From Methanosphaera cuniculi (GTDB lineage Archaea > Methanobacteriota > Methanobacteria > Methanobacteriales > Methanobacteriaceae), in assembly GCF_003149675.1 (NCBI RefSeq), contig NZ_LWMS01000002.1, forward strand, positions 1-49,914: DNA of 49,914 nucleotides. Direction: 5' to 3'. The notes below the pieces were generated by a model. That model had not been told where the DNA came from. It searched no databases and saw nothing but the letters and a program-made list of their open reading frames with translations. The stretch's first letter is position 1. The number at the start of each line of letters is the position of its first letter. Of the stretch, positions 28,385 to 37,850 are shown piece after piece. A program made the position numbers and the translations under genes.

Positions 28385-29305
28385 TTAATCATTATAAAAA
28401 TCATTCATTTTTTCAAGAACTTGATCTTGTGTAGGAATATTTGTCTGTGTACCTTGAGCTTGAACAATATATGATGCAACAGTTGATGCAAATTCACCAC
28501 ACATTTTAACATCATTACCTCTAAGATACTGACTTAAGAATGCTGCACGATATGAATCTCCAGCACCTGTAGGATCTTCTGCTTTAACTGTTAAAGCATC
28601 AATATGAATTGGATCTTCACGTTCTTGATATATTTCACTACCATTACTTCCAAGACTTTTAACAATAATGCCAGGACCATAATCGAGAATTTCATCAATA
28701 TTCATTTCAAGCAAATCACAAATACATTCAATTTCATGTTCATTACCAAATAAAATATTACAATTTTGTAGCATGTCATGTAAATTCTGTGTTGTATATA
28801 AAGTTAAATCTTGTCCAGGATCAAAAGATACAAGTTTATCATTAGCATATGCAAATTTAGCACATTTAATGTTATATTCAGGATCTCCTGTTGCAATATG
28901 CATAGCTTCAGCATCTAAAATAGCAGCCTCATTAATAGGTGTTGTTGAATACTTTTTAGCTGCACCCCAGTAGAAATAAAACATTTGTTGATCCTCAGGA
29001 TTTGTTAAAACAAAAGCTGTAGGTGTGTTAAGATTATCAGCAACAATCATATTAGCAATATTAACTCCATCATCAATAAGCTGACTTTCATATTTACTAC
29101 CAATAAAATCTTTACCAACACATGAAATAAGATCAACATCTAGACCCATCTTAGATGCAATAACAGCAACATTACCAGCTGCTCCTCCATGTAATTGTTC
29201 AAGATTTGTAACTAAAGCTGATGTATTAACTTTTGAAAATTCCTTAACTTGCATGATGTAATCAAAACATGTATGTCCTATAACCAGTAAATCAATTTCT
29301 GACAT
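28385..29305 (-). CDS. PfkB-family carbohydrate or nucleoside kinase
   Basis: This ribokinase-fold enzyme phosphorylates a sugar or nucleoside with ATP. The 306-residue protein has the N-terminal signature region LHGGAAGNVAVIASKMG (about residues 38-54), a second glycine motif and the C-terminal PfkB signature DPTGAGDSYRAAFL (about 243-256), with the catalytic Asp in GAGD. It most resembles the archaeal nucleoside kinases of this superfamily, but the substrate is not decidable by eye. A strong site AAAGGAGGA precedes the ATG. It is monocistronic. Confidence 0.85.
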   Translation of the reverse strand: MSEIDLLVIGHTCFDYIMQVKEFSKVNTSALVTNLEQLHGGAAGNVAVIASKMGLDVDLISCVGKDFIGSKYESQLIDDGVNIANMIVADNLNTPTAFVLTNPEDQQMFYFYWGAAKKYSTTPINEAAILDAEAMHIATGDPEYNIKCAKFAYANDKLVSFDPGQDLTLYTTQNLHDMLQNCNILFGNEHEIECICDLLEMNIDEILDYGPGIIVKSLGSNGSEIYQEREDPIHIDALTVKAEDPTGAGDSYRAAFLSQYLRGNDVKMCGEFASTVASYIVQAQGTQTNIPTQDQVLEKMNDFYND

Positions 29306-29755
29306 TTATTGTCCTCCTTTAAAAAGAATTTAAATATTTTTTAATTAAGAATAAAAAAAATAATAGAAATTATTCTATATCGTTTTTATCTTTATGTAAA
29401 GTATTTTTTATTATTTAAATAACTTAAAAATTTTTTTCTTATTTAATCATACTACACTACTTTATTTTATAAGAAAAAAAGAGATTTATTATTAAAAAAA
29501 AATATGATTAAATAATTTTCATATACTAAATATATGTATCTATGTATCATAATAATTTTATTGAAATATAAAAATTTGAATATAAAATTTCAATAATACC
29601 AAATAAAAACTATTATCTAAATTCAAATCTTATCCCCTTAAAAAAGTAGTCTTATTTTTAATTGTTTTAAAAAGATTTATCTAAAATTATAATGAAATAA
29701 TAATATAAAGTATGATCTAACAGGTTTTACTAGAAATAAAGAAAAATGATATAAA
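29306..29755. other. Divergent gap upstream of the kinase and the membrane-YbjQ gene
   Basis: 450 bases, very A/T-rich, with no gene seen. It must contain divergent promoters. Confidence 0.35.
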
Positions 29756-30589
29756 ATGTTTGAAAAACTACATGATAAAGGATTACAAATCCACGTACTT
29801 GCAATAATAATAGGAACACTGGTAGGAATACTATCAGTATATGTATGTGTAGAACTTAATCTAGCTGTATTTGGATTTAATATATGTATTATCATATCAC
29901 CTGTTATTGCAGGATTTGTTGAAACTGTAATTGCACAGTACTTCACACAAAAAACATCAGGTGCAATAAGTGCAATAATATTATTTGTTATAACAAATAT
30001 AATAGGATGGCTTGTATTACCACAAGAACTCACATTTAACATCTTTACAATCGGAGGACTTCTTATGATGCTTCAAGCAGCATTTCCTCTGACAATGAAC
30101 TGTATATTAATAGGTCTACTTCTAGTACTTGTAACAAATTTTGGACGAATTATTGGATATATCGTGAGAAAACTACATTTAAATCCACAAAAAAATGTAA
30201 TGCCCCTTGAAAATATTGAACTTAAAAATAATTATGGAATACTAATTATTAATGAGGGAATAGGGGTAGATATAAAAAAATACTTTGGAATGATAGTAGT
30301 TGAAGATATAATAAAATTTAAAGATAAGTCAAGCCAGGAAACAATAGAGTATATGGAAGGTAGTCTTGCTGATAAAAAGTTGATAAAATATAAAGATTAT
30401 CTTAAATCTAAGGAATTTATTATTAATGAACTTGAGTCTGAGGCTAAAAAGATAGGTGCTAATGCAATTATAAATCTTAAAATTGAATATACAAACTATA
30501 ACCAACAATTACCACCTGACATGCTTATCATAGCATATGGTACAGCAGTACTTGTTGATGAATCATATATTTCAAATCCTATAGAATGA
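29756..30589 (+). CDS. Membrane protein with C-terminal YbjQ-like domain
   Basis: The 277-residue protein has an N-terminal membrane part of four to five helices (about residues 12-135: LAIIIGTLVGILSVYVC, ICIIISPVIAGFVETVI, AISAIILFVITNIIGWLV, ILIGLLLVLVTNFGRII). A soluble C-terminal domain (about 155-270) has the pattern of the YbjQ/UPF0145 family: a strand near GMIVVEDI, a helix ESEAKKIGANAIINLKIEY, and a last strand IIAYGTAVLV. YbjQ domains were once annotated as heavy-metal binding and usually occur alone, so the membrane fusion is worth note. The ATG lacks a strong binding site. A C-rich T8 element follows. Function unknown. Confidence 0.72.
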   Translation: MFEKLHDKGLQIHVLAIIIGTLVGILSVYVCVELNLAVFGFNICIIISPVIAGFVETVIAQYFTQKTSGAISAIILFVITNIIGWLVLPQELTFNIFTIGGLLMMLQAAFPLTMNCILIGLLLVLVTNFGRIIGYIVRKLHLNPQKNVMPLENIELKNNYGILIINEGIGVDIKKYFGMIVVEDIIKFKDKSSQETIEYMEGSLADKKLIKYKDYLKSKEFIINELESEAKKIGANAIINLKIEYTNYNQQLPPDMLIIAYGTAVLVDESYISNPIE

Positions 30590-30633
30590 GCGAAATTTAT
30601 AATAAATATTATTAGTTTTTTTTATCTACTTTA

Positions 30634-30658
30634 TAATCTCCCAATATCCCTTTTTTTT
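30634..30658 (+). terminator. C-rich plus T8 3'-end element after the membrane-YbjQ gene
   Basis: TAATCTCCCAATATCCC is followed by exactly eight T. Confidence 0.55.
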
Positions 30659-30717
30659 AATTAAAGAAATTTATGTTAACTCTTTTTTTTGTAGATGAAA
30701 TTTATTTTTAAAAATAG

Positions 30718-30743
30718 AAAAAATAGAAGGAAGGGTGGTTAAG
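30718..30743 (-). terminator. C-rich plus T6 3'-end element after nrdD
   Basis: The minus strand reads TTAACCACCCTTCCTTCTA followed by six T, about 35 bases after the nrdD stop. Confidence 0.5.
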
Positions 30744-30775
30744 TTATTAGAACATCAAGGTCTCTTTTTTTAGAC

Positions 30776-33091
30776 TTATTGTTCCCATCGTTTTCTATCA
30801 AGTAACTCTTGTTTTTTACCTTTGTTCCATCCACCAGATGCACTATCTGCATGTCCTACTTGTTGTACATATCCTGTTATTCTATCATACCATTCAACGT
30901 TTTTAGTTTCTCCACAGTGTGAACAGGTGGTTTGAAGTCCTTTCATTAATGTTTTACAGTTTATACAGAAACTTAATGCACTACTGTATGCCCAGAAACC
31001 AATGTCTGTTTTTCGTGTAATTTTTTGTGTTAGGCTCATTAAACTATCAGGATCACTGTATGATTCTCCCATAAATGCATGGAAAATATGTCCTCCTTGT
31101 GTTAATGGGTGGTATTCTGATTCTATTTTTATTTTTTCAGGTAAGCTCATGTTTGTATCTACTGGTACATGGCTACTGTTTGTGTAGTATGAAGCATCAC
31201 TATCTCCATTGCAGATTACTTGGTCAGGGTATTTTTCACGATCCATAGTTGCAAATCTGTATGCAGTACTTTCTGCTGGTGTTTGGATTACTCCCCATCT
31301 TAGTCCTGTTTCTGCTTTTAGTTCATCTGCACGTTCATTTATGTATTTTATTACATCAAGTCCTAGTTGGTTTGAACTTGGATCTTCTAATCCTGCACCT
31401 GTTTGTGCTTGAAGCATTTCATTTAATCCTACAAATCCAAATGATAGTGTACTGTTATCTACCATGTAGTATGGGTCTTCTCCCATTTTTTGTGTTAAAA
31501 ATGGTAGTATTTTATAGTCATTTAGACATTTTAATGCTCGTTCACGTCTTAGGAGTAGTACATCTTCTACTATTTTCATGTAGTCATCTAGGTAGTCAAA
31601 TATTTCACGTTCATCTCGTGCATTATATCCTATACGTGGTAGGTTCATTGTTACATATGCAAGATTTCCTGTTCTTAGACAGTCTTTTTCCCAGTCACCT
31701 GTCCAGTTATCTGATAATCTTGTTCTGCATCCCATGTAGTTTGCCATGTTTCCCATGTAGTCAGGGAGCATGTTTATGAAGTATGCTGTTCCAAATTTAG
31801 CTGATAGGTAGTGTACACGATCGATGTCTTCTGTGAATTCTGGTGTTAGGCACTCTTTTCTTAGGTAGTAGATTGTGTTTGGGAAAAGGTGTGGTTTTCC
31901 TTCTGAATCTCCTTTTATGAGTGCTTCTGTGAATGCTTTTTGTAGTAGTCTTACTTCTTTTTCAAAGTCTCCATATACTCCTACTACTTTTCCTCCAGGT
32001 CCGTATGCTGGTTCATCTTTTAGGAAGTCTGGTACTGTGAATTCTAATCCTATACTTGTGAATGGTACTTGTCCTCCACGTGCTGCGTAAGCCATGTTGA
32101 GGTTGAATATGAGCATTTCTACTGCTTGTTTGATTTTTTCATATGGAAGTCCTGCTGCAAATGGTGCTACAAATACGTTCCATAGACTCATTGCTTGTCC
32201 TCCACTCATGTTTTGTTGTGCTGCTAGCATTATTTCTCCGGAGTGGTTCATGAGTGTTTCTATGTGGTTTGGTGCTCCTGCTACACTTGTGTGGTCTCCT
32301 GTTCCATCTACTTTTAGTCCGTATCTTATGAATTGTCTGAGGTCATGTTGGAGACAGTTTATTGGTCTTCCTGCAAAGAATTCAAGATCGTGTATGTGTA
32401 CAGTTCCATTCATGTGTGCATCTGCTAGGTTGTGTGGTAGTATGTTTAGTAGTGCGTATTGTTTTAATGATTCGTCTGCTACGTATTTGTGTATTGTTTC
32501 AGGGTTGTTCATCATGTTTGCGTTGTCTTTGTTTCCTGATTCTATTAGGTTTGTTATGTTGTATACTGGCATTCCTAGTCTTGTGTATTTACGTCTTAGT
32601 GATTCGAGTCCATTTTCTGTTAGTTTTGTGTTTACCATTTCGCGTATGATTGGTGCTGTTAGGTAGTCGAGTTCTAGTTTTTTAAGTTCTTTGTATACGT
32701 CATTTGCTATTTTATTTGCTAGTTTTGGTGTTGTTTGTGTTTCTTGTACTAGTGTTTTTGCTATTTTTTCTTTGTCGAATGGTTCTATTGTGTCGCGTGC
32801 TGTTCTTACTCTTAGTGAGTTGTAGTTGTAGTATTTATCTGCAAGGTTTTTGTTTTCTTTTTTAAGGAAGTTGTATATGATGTTTTTTATTTCTTTAGTA
32901 GTTATATCTTCGTGTGCTTCTTTTGATACTTTGTGTGCTATTCTTTCTGCAAGACCTAGTGGTATATTTATCATTATACAGGATTTGATTAGTTTTTCGT
33001 AACTAAATTTTTCTTTTATACCATCATTTTTTATTACGTATATTTCGTTAAGGTTGTATGTATCGGATATGGTTTCTGGGTCTTTCATCAT
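30776..33091 (-). CDS. nrdD: Anaerobic (class III) ribonucleoside-triphosphate reductase
   Basis: This oxygen-sensitive glycyl-radical enzyme makes deoxyribonucleotides. The 771-residue protein has an N-terminal ATP-cone (about residues 13-105) for allosteric control, the large reductase barrel, a zinc site CINCKTL..CSHCGE (about 702-722), and a C-terminal radical loop RITGYVQQVG near residue 740. The tail SGGWNKGKKQELLDRKRWEQ is the expected ending. The radical glycine is most likely the one in RITGY. The activating enzyme NrdG is not adjacent, unlike in many bacteria. ATG follows GTGATAT. Confidence 0.95.
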   Translation of the reverse strand: MMKDPETISDTYNLNEIYVIKNDGIKEKFSYEKLIKSCIMINIPLGLAERIAHKVSKEAHEDITTKEIKNIIYNFLKKENKNLADKYYNYNSLRVRTARDTIEPFDKEKIAKTLVQETQTTPKLANKIANDVYKELKKLELDYLTAPIIREMVNTKLTENGLESLRRKYTRLGMPVYNITNLIESGNKDNANMMNNPETIHKYVADESLKQYALLNILPHNLADAHMNGTVHIHDLEFFAGRPINCLQHDLRQFIRYGLKVDGTGDHTSVAGAPNHIETLMNHSGEIMLAAQQNMSGGQAMSLWNVFVAPFAAGLPYEKIKQAVEMLIFNLNMAYAARGGQVPFTSIGLEFTVPDFLKDEPAYGPGGKVVGVYGDFEKEVRLLQKAFTEALIKGDSEGKPHLFPNTIYYLRKECLTPEFTEDIDRVHYLSAKFGTAYFINMLPDYMGNMANYMGCRTRLSDNWTGDWEKDCLRTGNLAYVTMNLPRIGYNARDEREIFDYLDDYMKIVEDVLLLRRERALKCLNDYKILPFLTQKMGEDPYYMVDNSTLSFGFVGLNEMLQAQTGAGLEDPSSNQLGLDVIKYINERADELKAETGLRWGVIQTPAESTAYRFATMDREKYPDQVICNGDSDASYYTNSSHVPVDTNMSLPEKIKIESEYHPLTQGGHIFHAFMGESYSDPDSLMSLTQKITRKTDIGFWAYSSALSFCINCKTLMKGLQTTCSHCGETKNVEWYDRITGYVQQVGHADSASGGWNKGKKQELLDRKRWEQ

Positions 33092-33570
33092 TTTATATCA
33101 CATGCCTTGTTTATTTTTTTTATATTTTTTTTCTTAGTTAATTATTTAGTAGTGTAAATATATATAATTATGTTAGTACTTCTACGAACGTTTTTGGTAT
33201 TTGAAATGAATGAATTTAAAAATCATAAAATTAAGTAAAATGTAATAAAAACTAGGTTAAATCTTGATTAAAATTATTAATTTTTAAAATGAATAATTAA
33301 GTAAGTTATTTATATAAAAATAACTAAAAAAATAGATTTATTTTATATTTTATTAATTTATTTGTCTGTTTTACCTAATTTTATGTGGGTGGTGGTTATG
33401 GGTGTGTTTGTTGATCTTTTGTGTTTTTTTATATTATTTTGGGTTAATTTTCATAAAATTTTGCATATTTTCTTTAATTTTAGTGCATGTTTGTACGAAC
33501 AATATACCCGTATAGGTATACTTATTTTTTAAAATAAAAAAAAGAGATAGAAAAAAGAATTCTCCTATCT
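33092..33570. other. Gap between nrdD and polC with short palindromes
   Basis: The gap holds GTTTGTACGAAC (near 33489-33500) and TATACC-CGTATA-GGTATA (near 33503-33520). A 44-codon hydrophobic frame (33398-33532, plus strand) follows a GGTGGTGG site and is not accepted as a gene without more evidence. Confidence 0.35.
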
Positions 33571-36500
33571 TTAGAAGAATACATCAAGTGAACTTTGTCG
33601 TGACTTATCACTTTCAAAGAGTGAATTAATTGATGTTTCAAGAATTTCAATACGTTCAACAACATATGGACTAATAGGATAACGATGAGATAAATCCTTT
33701 GAAATTTCAAGATACTTAAGAACAGATCCTTTAGAAATACTAAGTATAAGATTATTTCCACATTTACACTCACCACTTAATGGTATTCTACGATATTTTT
33801 CACCACATTTTGTACATCGTACTTTTTGTCTTGAAAATGCACGAATATTTCCTGTCATATCAGGTAGGAAGTGTGAATTAAGAACACCTTCAACAACTCC
33901 TTTTTGATCAACACATCTTAGTTTTTCAGCAAGTCCTATTTGATGTTCTACCTTTTCAGGCATTGAATCTAAAATCTTATAAAGACATGTTTTAGGACCT
34001 GCATGGATAGATGAGGTAGGATGTGAATACATAATTCCATGATACTGTTCATCAGTTCCAAGTCTTCCTTCAACATTATCTATCATATCATTAACATCTG
34101 ATGGTTTAACACCACCTTCCTCTGTTTTACGATAAATCTCAAGTGGTATTCTCCACATACAATCAATGTTATGTGATTCATCATCAATTTCCTCAGGATC
34201 AATACGACTACTTAATACCAGAGGTGCATCCATACTACCTCCACGTGTACTAGGCAAGTATGTCTTTCCAAAATTAAGAAGTGCATCTAAAAGAAGCATT
34301 ACAGCATCCTCATCACTATCACAATTTCGACGTTTAGCAGAATGGAAATATGGATGAGCATAACAACCAGCAGCCTTAGTATATCCAACAATACGACCAA
34401 GAACACCTGCTGATGTGTGTGGTGCAAGCCCAGCTATAAGTTCACCTACAAGATCTACACGATCTTCTGCATTATAAAATGGTTCCATATCATAATAACG
34501 TGTAAGTAAATCATCTATGAATTTTGAGACTTTAAGCAAGTAATCTCCACATTTTTCACTTACAACAACATCCTGAATTTTAAGTTCTATAATCTGATCA
34601 TCACTAGTAATAGGTTCATCATAAATATCATGTGTATATCCCATTTCTAGTATTTTTTCATAAGGAACTCCAATTTCACTTGGTATGAAGTGTGTTAGTG
34701 GAAGATCTGTTGAATCATGTCTTACTGTTCCATCACGATATGTGTATATTTCATTTCGAGCTCTAAGAATTCCTTTTTCTAGTGGTTCTGGGAATTTATC
34801 CTCTGATATTAATCCTTTAACACCTTTTATTTCATCAAGACGTCTTATATTAACATTTTCAAATGCACGATTTAATTCACGATCAAGCTTAATGTTTTGA
34901 GTTGATGATGATAATAGTTTCGTATGACTTCCACACACAGGACATATTGCCCGGTATGATGTTATACCACATGCTTCATTTGTACATTGACATTTTGCTA
35001 GTGTTACTTTAATTGTTCCTTTTTTTGCAGCTTCTGTAATGTTTCGTAGATTTCCAGCATAATTTCCAATTGGGAAAAGAGAGTGTGGTGCAGGTCTCAT
35101 TAATCTTTCTTTAGTTTTTTCTGGTCTTCCTACACGTCCTCCAATGTAAGTTGGTGCTTTAGCTTTAAGTTTAACAGGACTAATCATACATACAGCATCA
35201 AGTGATTTCATATCTTCATCAAGTAATACATGAGTATGAAGAGTACGCATTAAAGTATAAAGTACATCATTATCTATTATAATAGTATCATCAACTACTT
35301 TATGTTCAACTCCAATTACTTCAAAAATTCTTTTATGGTAATCTAGTGGTAATGGATTAGTATCACATTCATATACTGAATCTGCAGTTTCAATATTCTC
35401 ATAAAGAAAATCATGTAATTCATTTAGTTCTTGTTTTGATACATCATGATAGTAGTATGTATATTTTGGGTGTAGTGGTGTATCTGTTTTTTCTGCTATT
35501 TCAAATGCTTTTTTAGCATCTATTGGAAGTTTTAGAAGATCATCTAATTCAAGTTCACATTTAAAATCTATGTCAAAATCATCTTTGGTTTCTTTATAGT
35601 ATTGTGAGTTTTCAACTTCCTGTGCCCACCATTCTTCACACCAACATGATATATCAAGTGGTATGTTTCCACGTAGATATTCACCAAATGCTACAAGCAT
35701 ATCTCCAATAAATATTATTTCCACAACATCATTACGTATTTGTTTTGCAAGTTTTATGTCATTTACTTGTATTACATCTCCATTTCGTAGTTTTACTATT
35801 GGACCTTCTATAGAATCACATGGTACAACACAGTTTCCTTTTCCTGGTTTTTCAATTTTCATCTGTGTTCCTACAGCTAGAAATTGTACTATTTCCATTG
35901 TAGCTGGATGTATTGCCATTGATGCAAGACCACTATCACGTGTTCTTCCATATCTAAGTCTGAATCCTCCTTTAGTACTTGGATATGCCATCACTGGTCT
36001 TCCACCGATGATATCTTCCATGTATTTTGCTTTCTTTTTAGGTTTTATTTTTTCTTCATCAGTTTTTTTATCATCTTTTTCTTCTTTTTTTGTTGCTTTT
36101 GGTGCTGTGAATTCCTCAAGCCATTTCCATCCATCGATTTTGAGGTTGTTTGCATATTTTACAATTTTTCGTGATTTTTGAATTACACCTTCTGCAATTG
36201 CCAGTAGTGCTCCTCCTCGTATATGGTTGGTTTCTACTCTTGGTAAATCCCTATTTTGTACTTCTATTGGATCTGTTTGTTCTCCTGTTACTTCTACTGG
36301 TATTCCTCGTACTGCTCGTCTTACTTCATCAGATGTTGGTGAGTATTGGAGGTTGGTTACTTCTGATTCATAGAGTTCTACTTCTTCTACGTATCGTTCT
36401 ATTTCATCATCTGTTGGCTTGTATCGATCTAGTCCTTGTGCCATTCGTATGTAGTCACCTAACAGTACAGTAAGTGCTGCTGCTGTTCCTCCTGCACTTC

Positions 36501-36930
36501 TAATTGGTCCTGCGAAGTATACTCCAAAGCATTTTCCTCCATCTGGGTTGTCTTTTATTTTGACTTTTGCAATTCCTTCTAGTGGTGCTGCAACTACTCC
36601 TTCTGTTAATATTGCAAGAGCTGTTCTTATTGCACTATCAGCATTTTTTTCTTGTATTTCGTAGTTGTTTGTTCCATCTTCTATGTCATCTTTTGTTGCT
36701 ATTTCTTTTGCTATTTGAAATGCAACTTCTTCACGTGACATGTTTTCTTCTAGTTGTTTTATTCTTTTTGCTACACCTTCAGGTCCTACTAGCCCTTCTA
36801 CACGTTCTGCTAAGTCCTTTGCTAGTGGAATTTCTGGTGTTAGTTCAAGATCTTTTCCTTTTTTCCTTGCTTCTGTTGCTATTTCATATAATTGCTTGGT
36901 TTTCTCTTCAAGCATGTCAAAGTAATCCAG
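33571..36930 (-). CDS. polC: DNA polymerase D large subunit (DP2)
   Basis: DP2 is the catalytic subunit of PolD, the euryarchaeal replicative polymerase. With the start used here the protein has 1119 residues and no intein. Landmarks are LAKDLAERVEGLVGP near the N-terminus, FAGPIRSAGGTAAALTVLLGDY, zinc-finger cysteines in CQCTNEACG..CPVCGS and CTKCGEKY..CKCGN, and a C-terminal PCNA-interacting box QSSLDVFF. The first ATG (36915) lies 22 bases from the GGGAGG site. CTG 36930 lies seven bases from it and adds LDYFD, which aligns with the EEYFEML segment that begins DP2 in Pyrococcus. I therefore place the start at CTG. The DP1 partner is not in the window. Confidence 0.94.
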   Translation of the reverse strand: MDYFDMLEEKTKQLYEIATEARKKGKDLELTPEIPLAKDLAERVEGLVGPEGVAKRIKQLEENMSREEVAFQIAKEIATKDDIEDGTNNYEIQEKNADSAIRTALAILTEGVVAAPLEGIAKVKIKDNPDGGKCFGVYFAGPIRSAGGTAAALTVLLGDYIRMAQGLDRYKPTDDEIERYVEEVELYESEVTNLQYSPTSDEVRRAVRGIPVEVTGEQTDPIEVQNRDLPRVETNHIRGGALLAIAEGVIQKSRKIVKYANNLKIDGWKWLEEFTAPKATKKEEKDDKKTDEEKIKPKKKAKYMEDIIGGRPVMAYPSTKGGFRLRYGRTRDSGLASMAIHPATMEIVQFLAVGTQMKIEKPGKGNCVVPCDSIEGPIVKLRNGDVIQVNDIKLAKQIRNDVVEIIFIGDMLVAFGEYLRGNIPLDISCWCEEWWAQEVENSQYYKETKDDFDIDFKCELELDDLLKLPIDAKKAFEIAEKTDTPLHPKYTYYYHDVSKQELNELHDFLYENIETADSVYECDTNPLPLDYHKRIFEVIGVEHKVVDDTIIIDNDVLYTLMRTLHTHVLLDEDMKSLDAVCMISPVKLKAKAPTYIGGRVGRPEKTKERLMRPAPHSLFPIGNYAGNLRNITEAAKKGTIKVTLAKCQCTNEACGITSYRAICPVCGSHTKLLSSSTQNIKLDRELNRAFENVNIRRLDEIKGVKGLISEDKFPEPLEKGILRARNEIYTYRDGTVRHDSTDLPLTHFIPSEIGVPYEKILEMGYTHDIYDEPITSDDQIIELKIQDVVVSEKCGDYLLKVSKFIDDLLTRYYDMEPFYNAEDRVDLVGELIAGLAPHTSAGVLGRIVGYTKAAGCYAHPYFHSAKRRNCDSDEDAVMLLLDALLNFGKTYLPSTRGGSMDAPLVLSSRIDPEEIDDESHNIDCMWRIPLEIYRKTEEGGVKPSDVNDMIDNVEGRLGTDEQYHGIMYSHPTSSIHAGPKTCLYKILDSMPEKVEHQIGLAEKLRCVDQKGVVEGVLNSHFLPDMTGNIRAFSRQKVRCTKCGEKYRRIPLSGECKCGNNLILSISKGSVLKYLEISKDLSHRYPISPYVVERIEILETSINSLFESDKSRQSSLDVFF

Positions 36931-36937
36931 ATAAATT

Positions 36938-36942
36938 CCTCC
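36938..36942 (-). promoter_or_regulatory. Ribosome binding site deciding the polC start
   Basis: GGAGG on the minus strand is seven bases from CTG 36930 and 22 bases from ATG 36915. The spacing favours the CTG. Confidence 0.6.
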
Positions 36943-37214
36943 CTTAAAAATTAGTTTTCTTTTTATAATAATAAAAGGGTGATGTTTATTATTTTTTTTT
37001 GTGGATGATTTAGAATTTTAATATTTTTTCATCTTTTTTTCATTAAATTAGTCTAATATATTATATGTATTTTATATAGAATCTGTATTATAATTTTTTC
37101 GATAAAATTAAAAAAAAAGTTTAATTCGTGTTGAATATGTTTAAATGTAAAATGAGTAGAAGTTTATAAAAAAAATAGAATAAGATAATAATTTTAAAAA
37201 TATACTCTATTTTT

Positions 37215-37664
37215 TTATTTATTTATGTTAACTAATCCTACAAGTTTTGGTAGTTTATGTTGTTTGTGTTTTGCTTGTGCACAAATATATGAATCATATA
37301 CTGTGTAAATAAACCATATCAAATATATTGCTTGGAATATTAATTTTATAATTCCTGTATATGATACTAATATTTTACATATTATTGCTGATATTATTGC
37401 TTCAACTAGAAATCTGTTGTAGTATCCTAGATATATTTGTCCACATCCAAAGACAGGTGTAAATAGTCCTATAACTAGTGATATTAGTGCTGCAGTTTTT
37501 GGTGTGTCACGGGGTGTGTCTTTGAAGTCTTTTATTTTCTGAAATATTGATCTGTTATCTGTTGGTTCTTTTTTTGTTAAATCTTTCTTTGGTAGCTTAG
37601 CTCCGCAGAGATTACATCTTGTAGCATCATTTAGATTATCATAGCCACATTCGGGACATTTCAT
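37215..37664 (-). CDS. Zinc-ribbon and TM2-like membrane protein, paralogue 1
   Basis: The 149-residue protein starts with a two-knuckle zinc ribbon, CPECGYDN..CNLCGAKL (residues 3-24). A charged linker follows, then a membrane domain (about residues 60-140) of TM2 type: a helix ending in FGCGQIYLGYYNRFLVEAI, one or two further helices, and the closing motif LIWFIYTVYDSYICAQ. It is the last of four tandem same-strand paralogues. The TM2-like fold suggests a membrane component whose ribbon faces the cytosol; no function is known. In this copy the C-terminal region is the most divergent (AKHKQHKLPKLVGL). Confidence 0.8.
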   Translation of the reverse strand: MKCPECGYDNLNDATRCNLCGAKLPKKDLTKKEPTDNRSIFQKIKDFKDTPRDTPKTAALISLVIGLFTPVFGCGQIYLGYYNRFLVEAIISAIICKILVSYTGIIKLIFQAIYLIWFIYTVYDSYICAQAKHKQHKLPKLVGLVNINK

Positions 37665-37806
37665 TGTTTCATAAATCTCCTAAAAAAAATATTTTATTAT
37701 TATATCCAATGTTTTATACTTGAATTTTTAATATTTAAGATTATTATAATTTATTTTTTTTTCTATGTTAATTAAAATAAAAATAGTATTTAATCTGAAA
37801 ATTACT

Positions 37807-37830
37807 AAAAAAAAGTTATGGTGGTGAAAA
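37807..37830 (-). terminator. C-rich plus T8 3'-end element after TM2-like paralogue 2
   Basis: The minus strand reads TTTTCACCACCATAAC followed by eight T, about 20 bases after the stop. Confidence 0.6.
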
Positions 37831-37850
37831 TTTTTAAAATTATTTTTTTT

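Noticed and set aside
33398-33532. 44-codon hydrophobic frame called as a gene
   Set aside because: It has a good GGTGGTGG site but is too short and compositionally simple to support; kept only as an observation.
36058-36090. Lys/Glu-rich insertion in PolD large subunit as an intein remnant
   Set aside because: It is a short charged loop typical of DP2 length variation; no intein splicing motifs are present.
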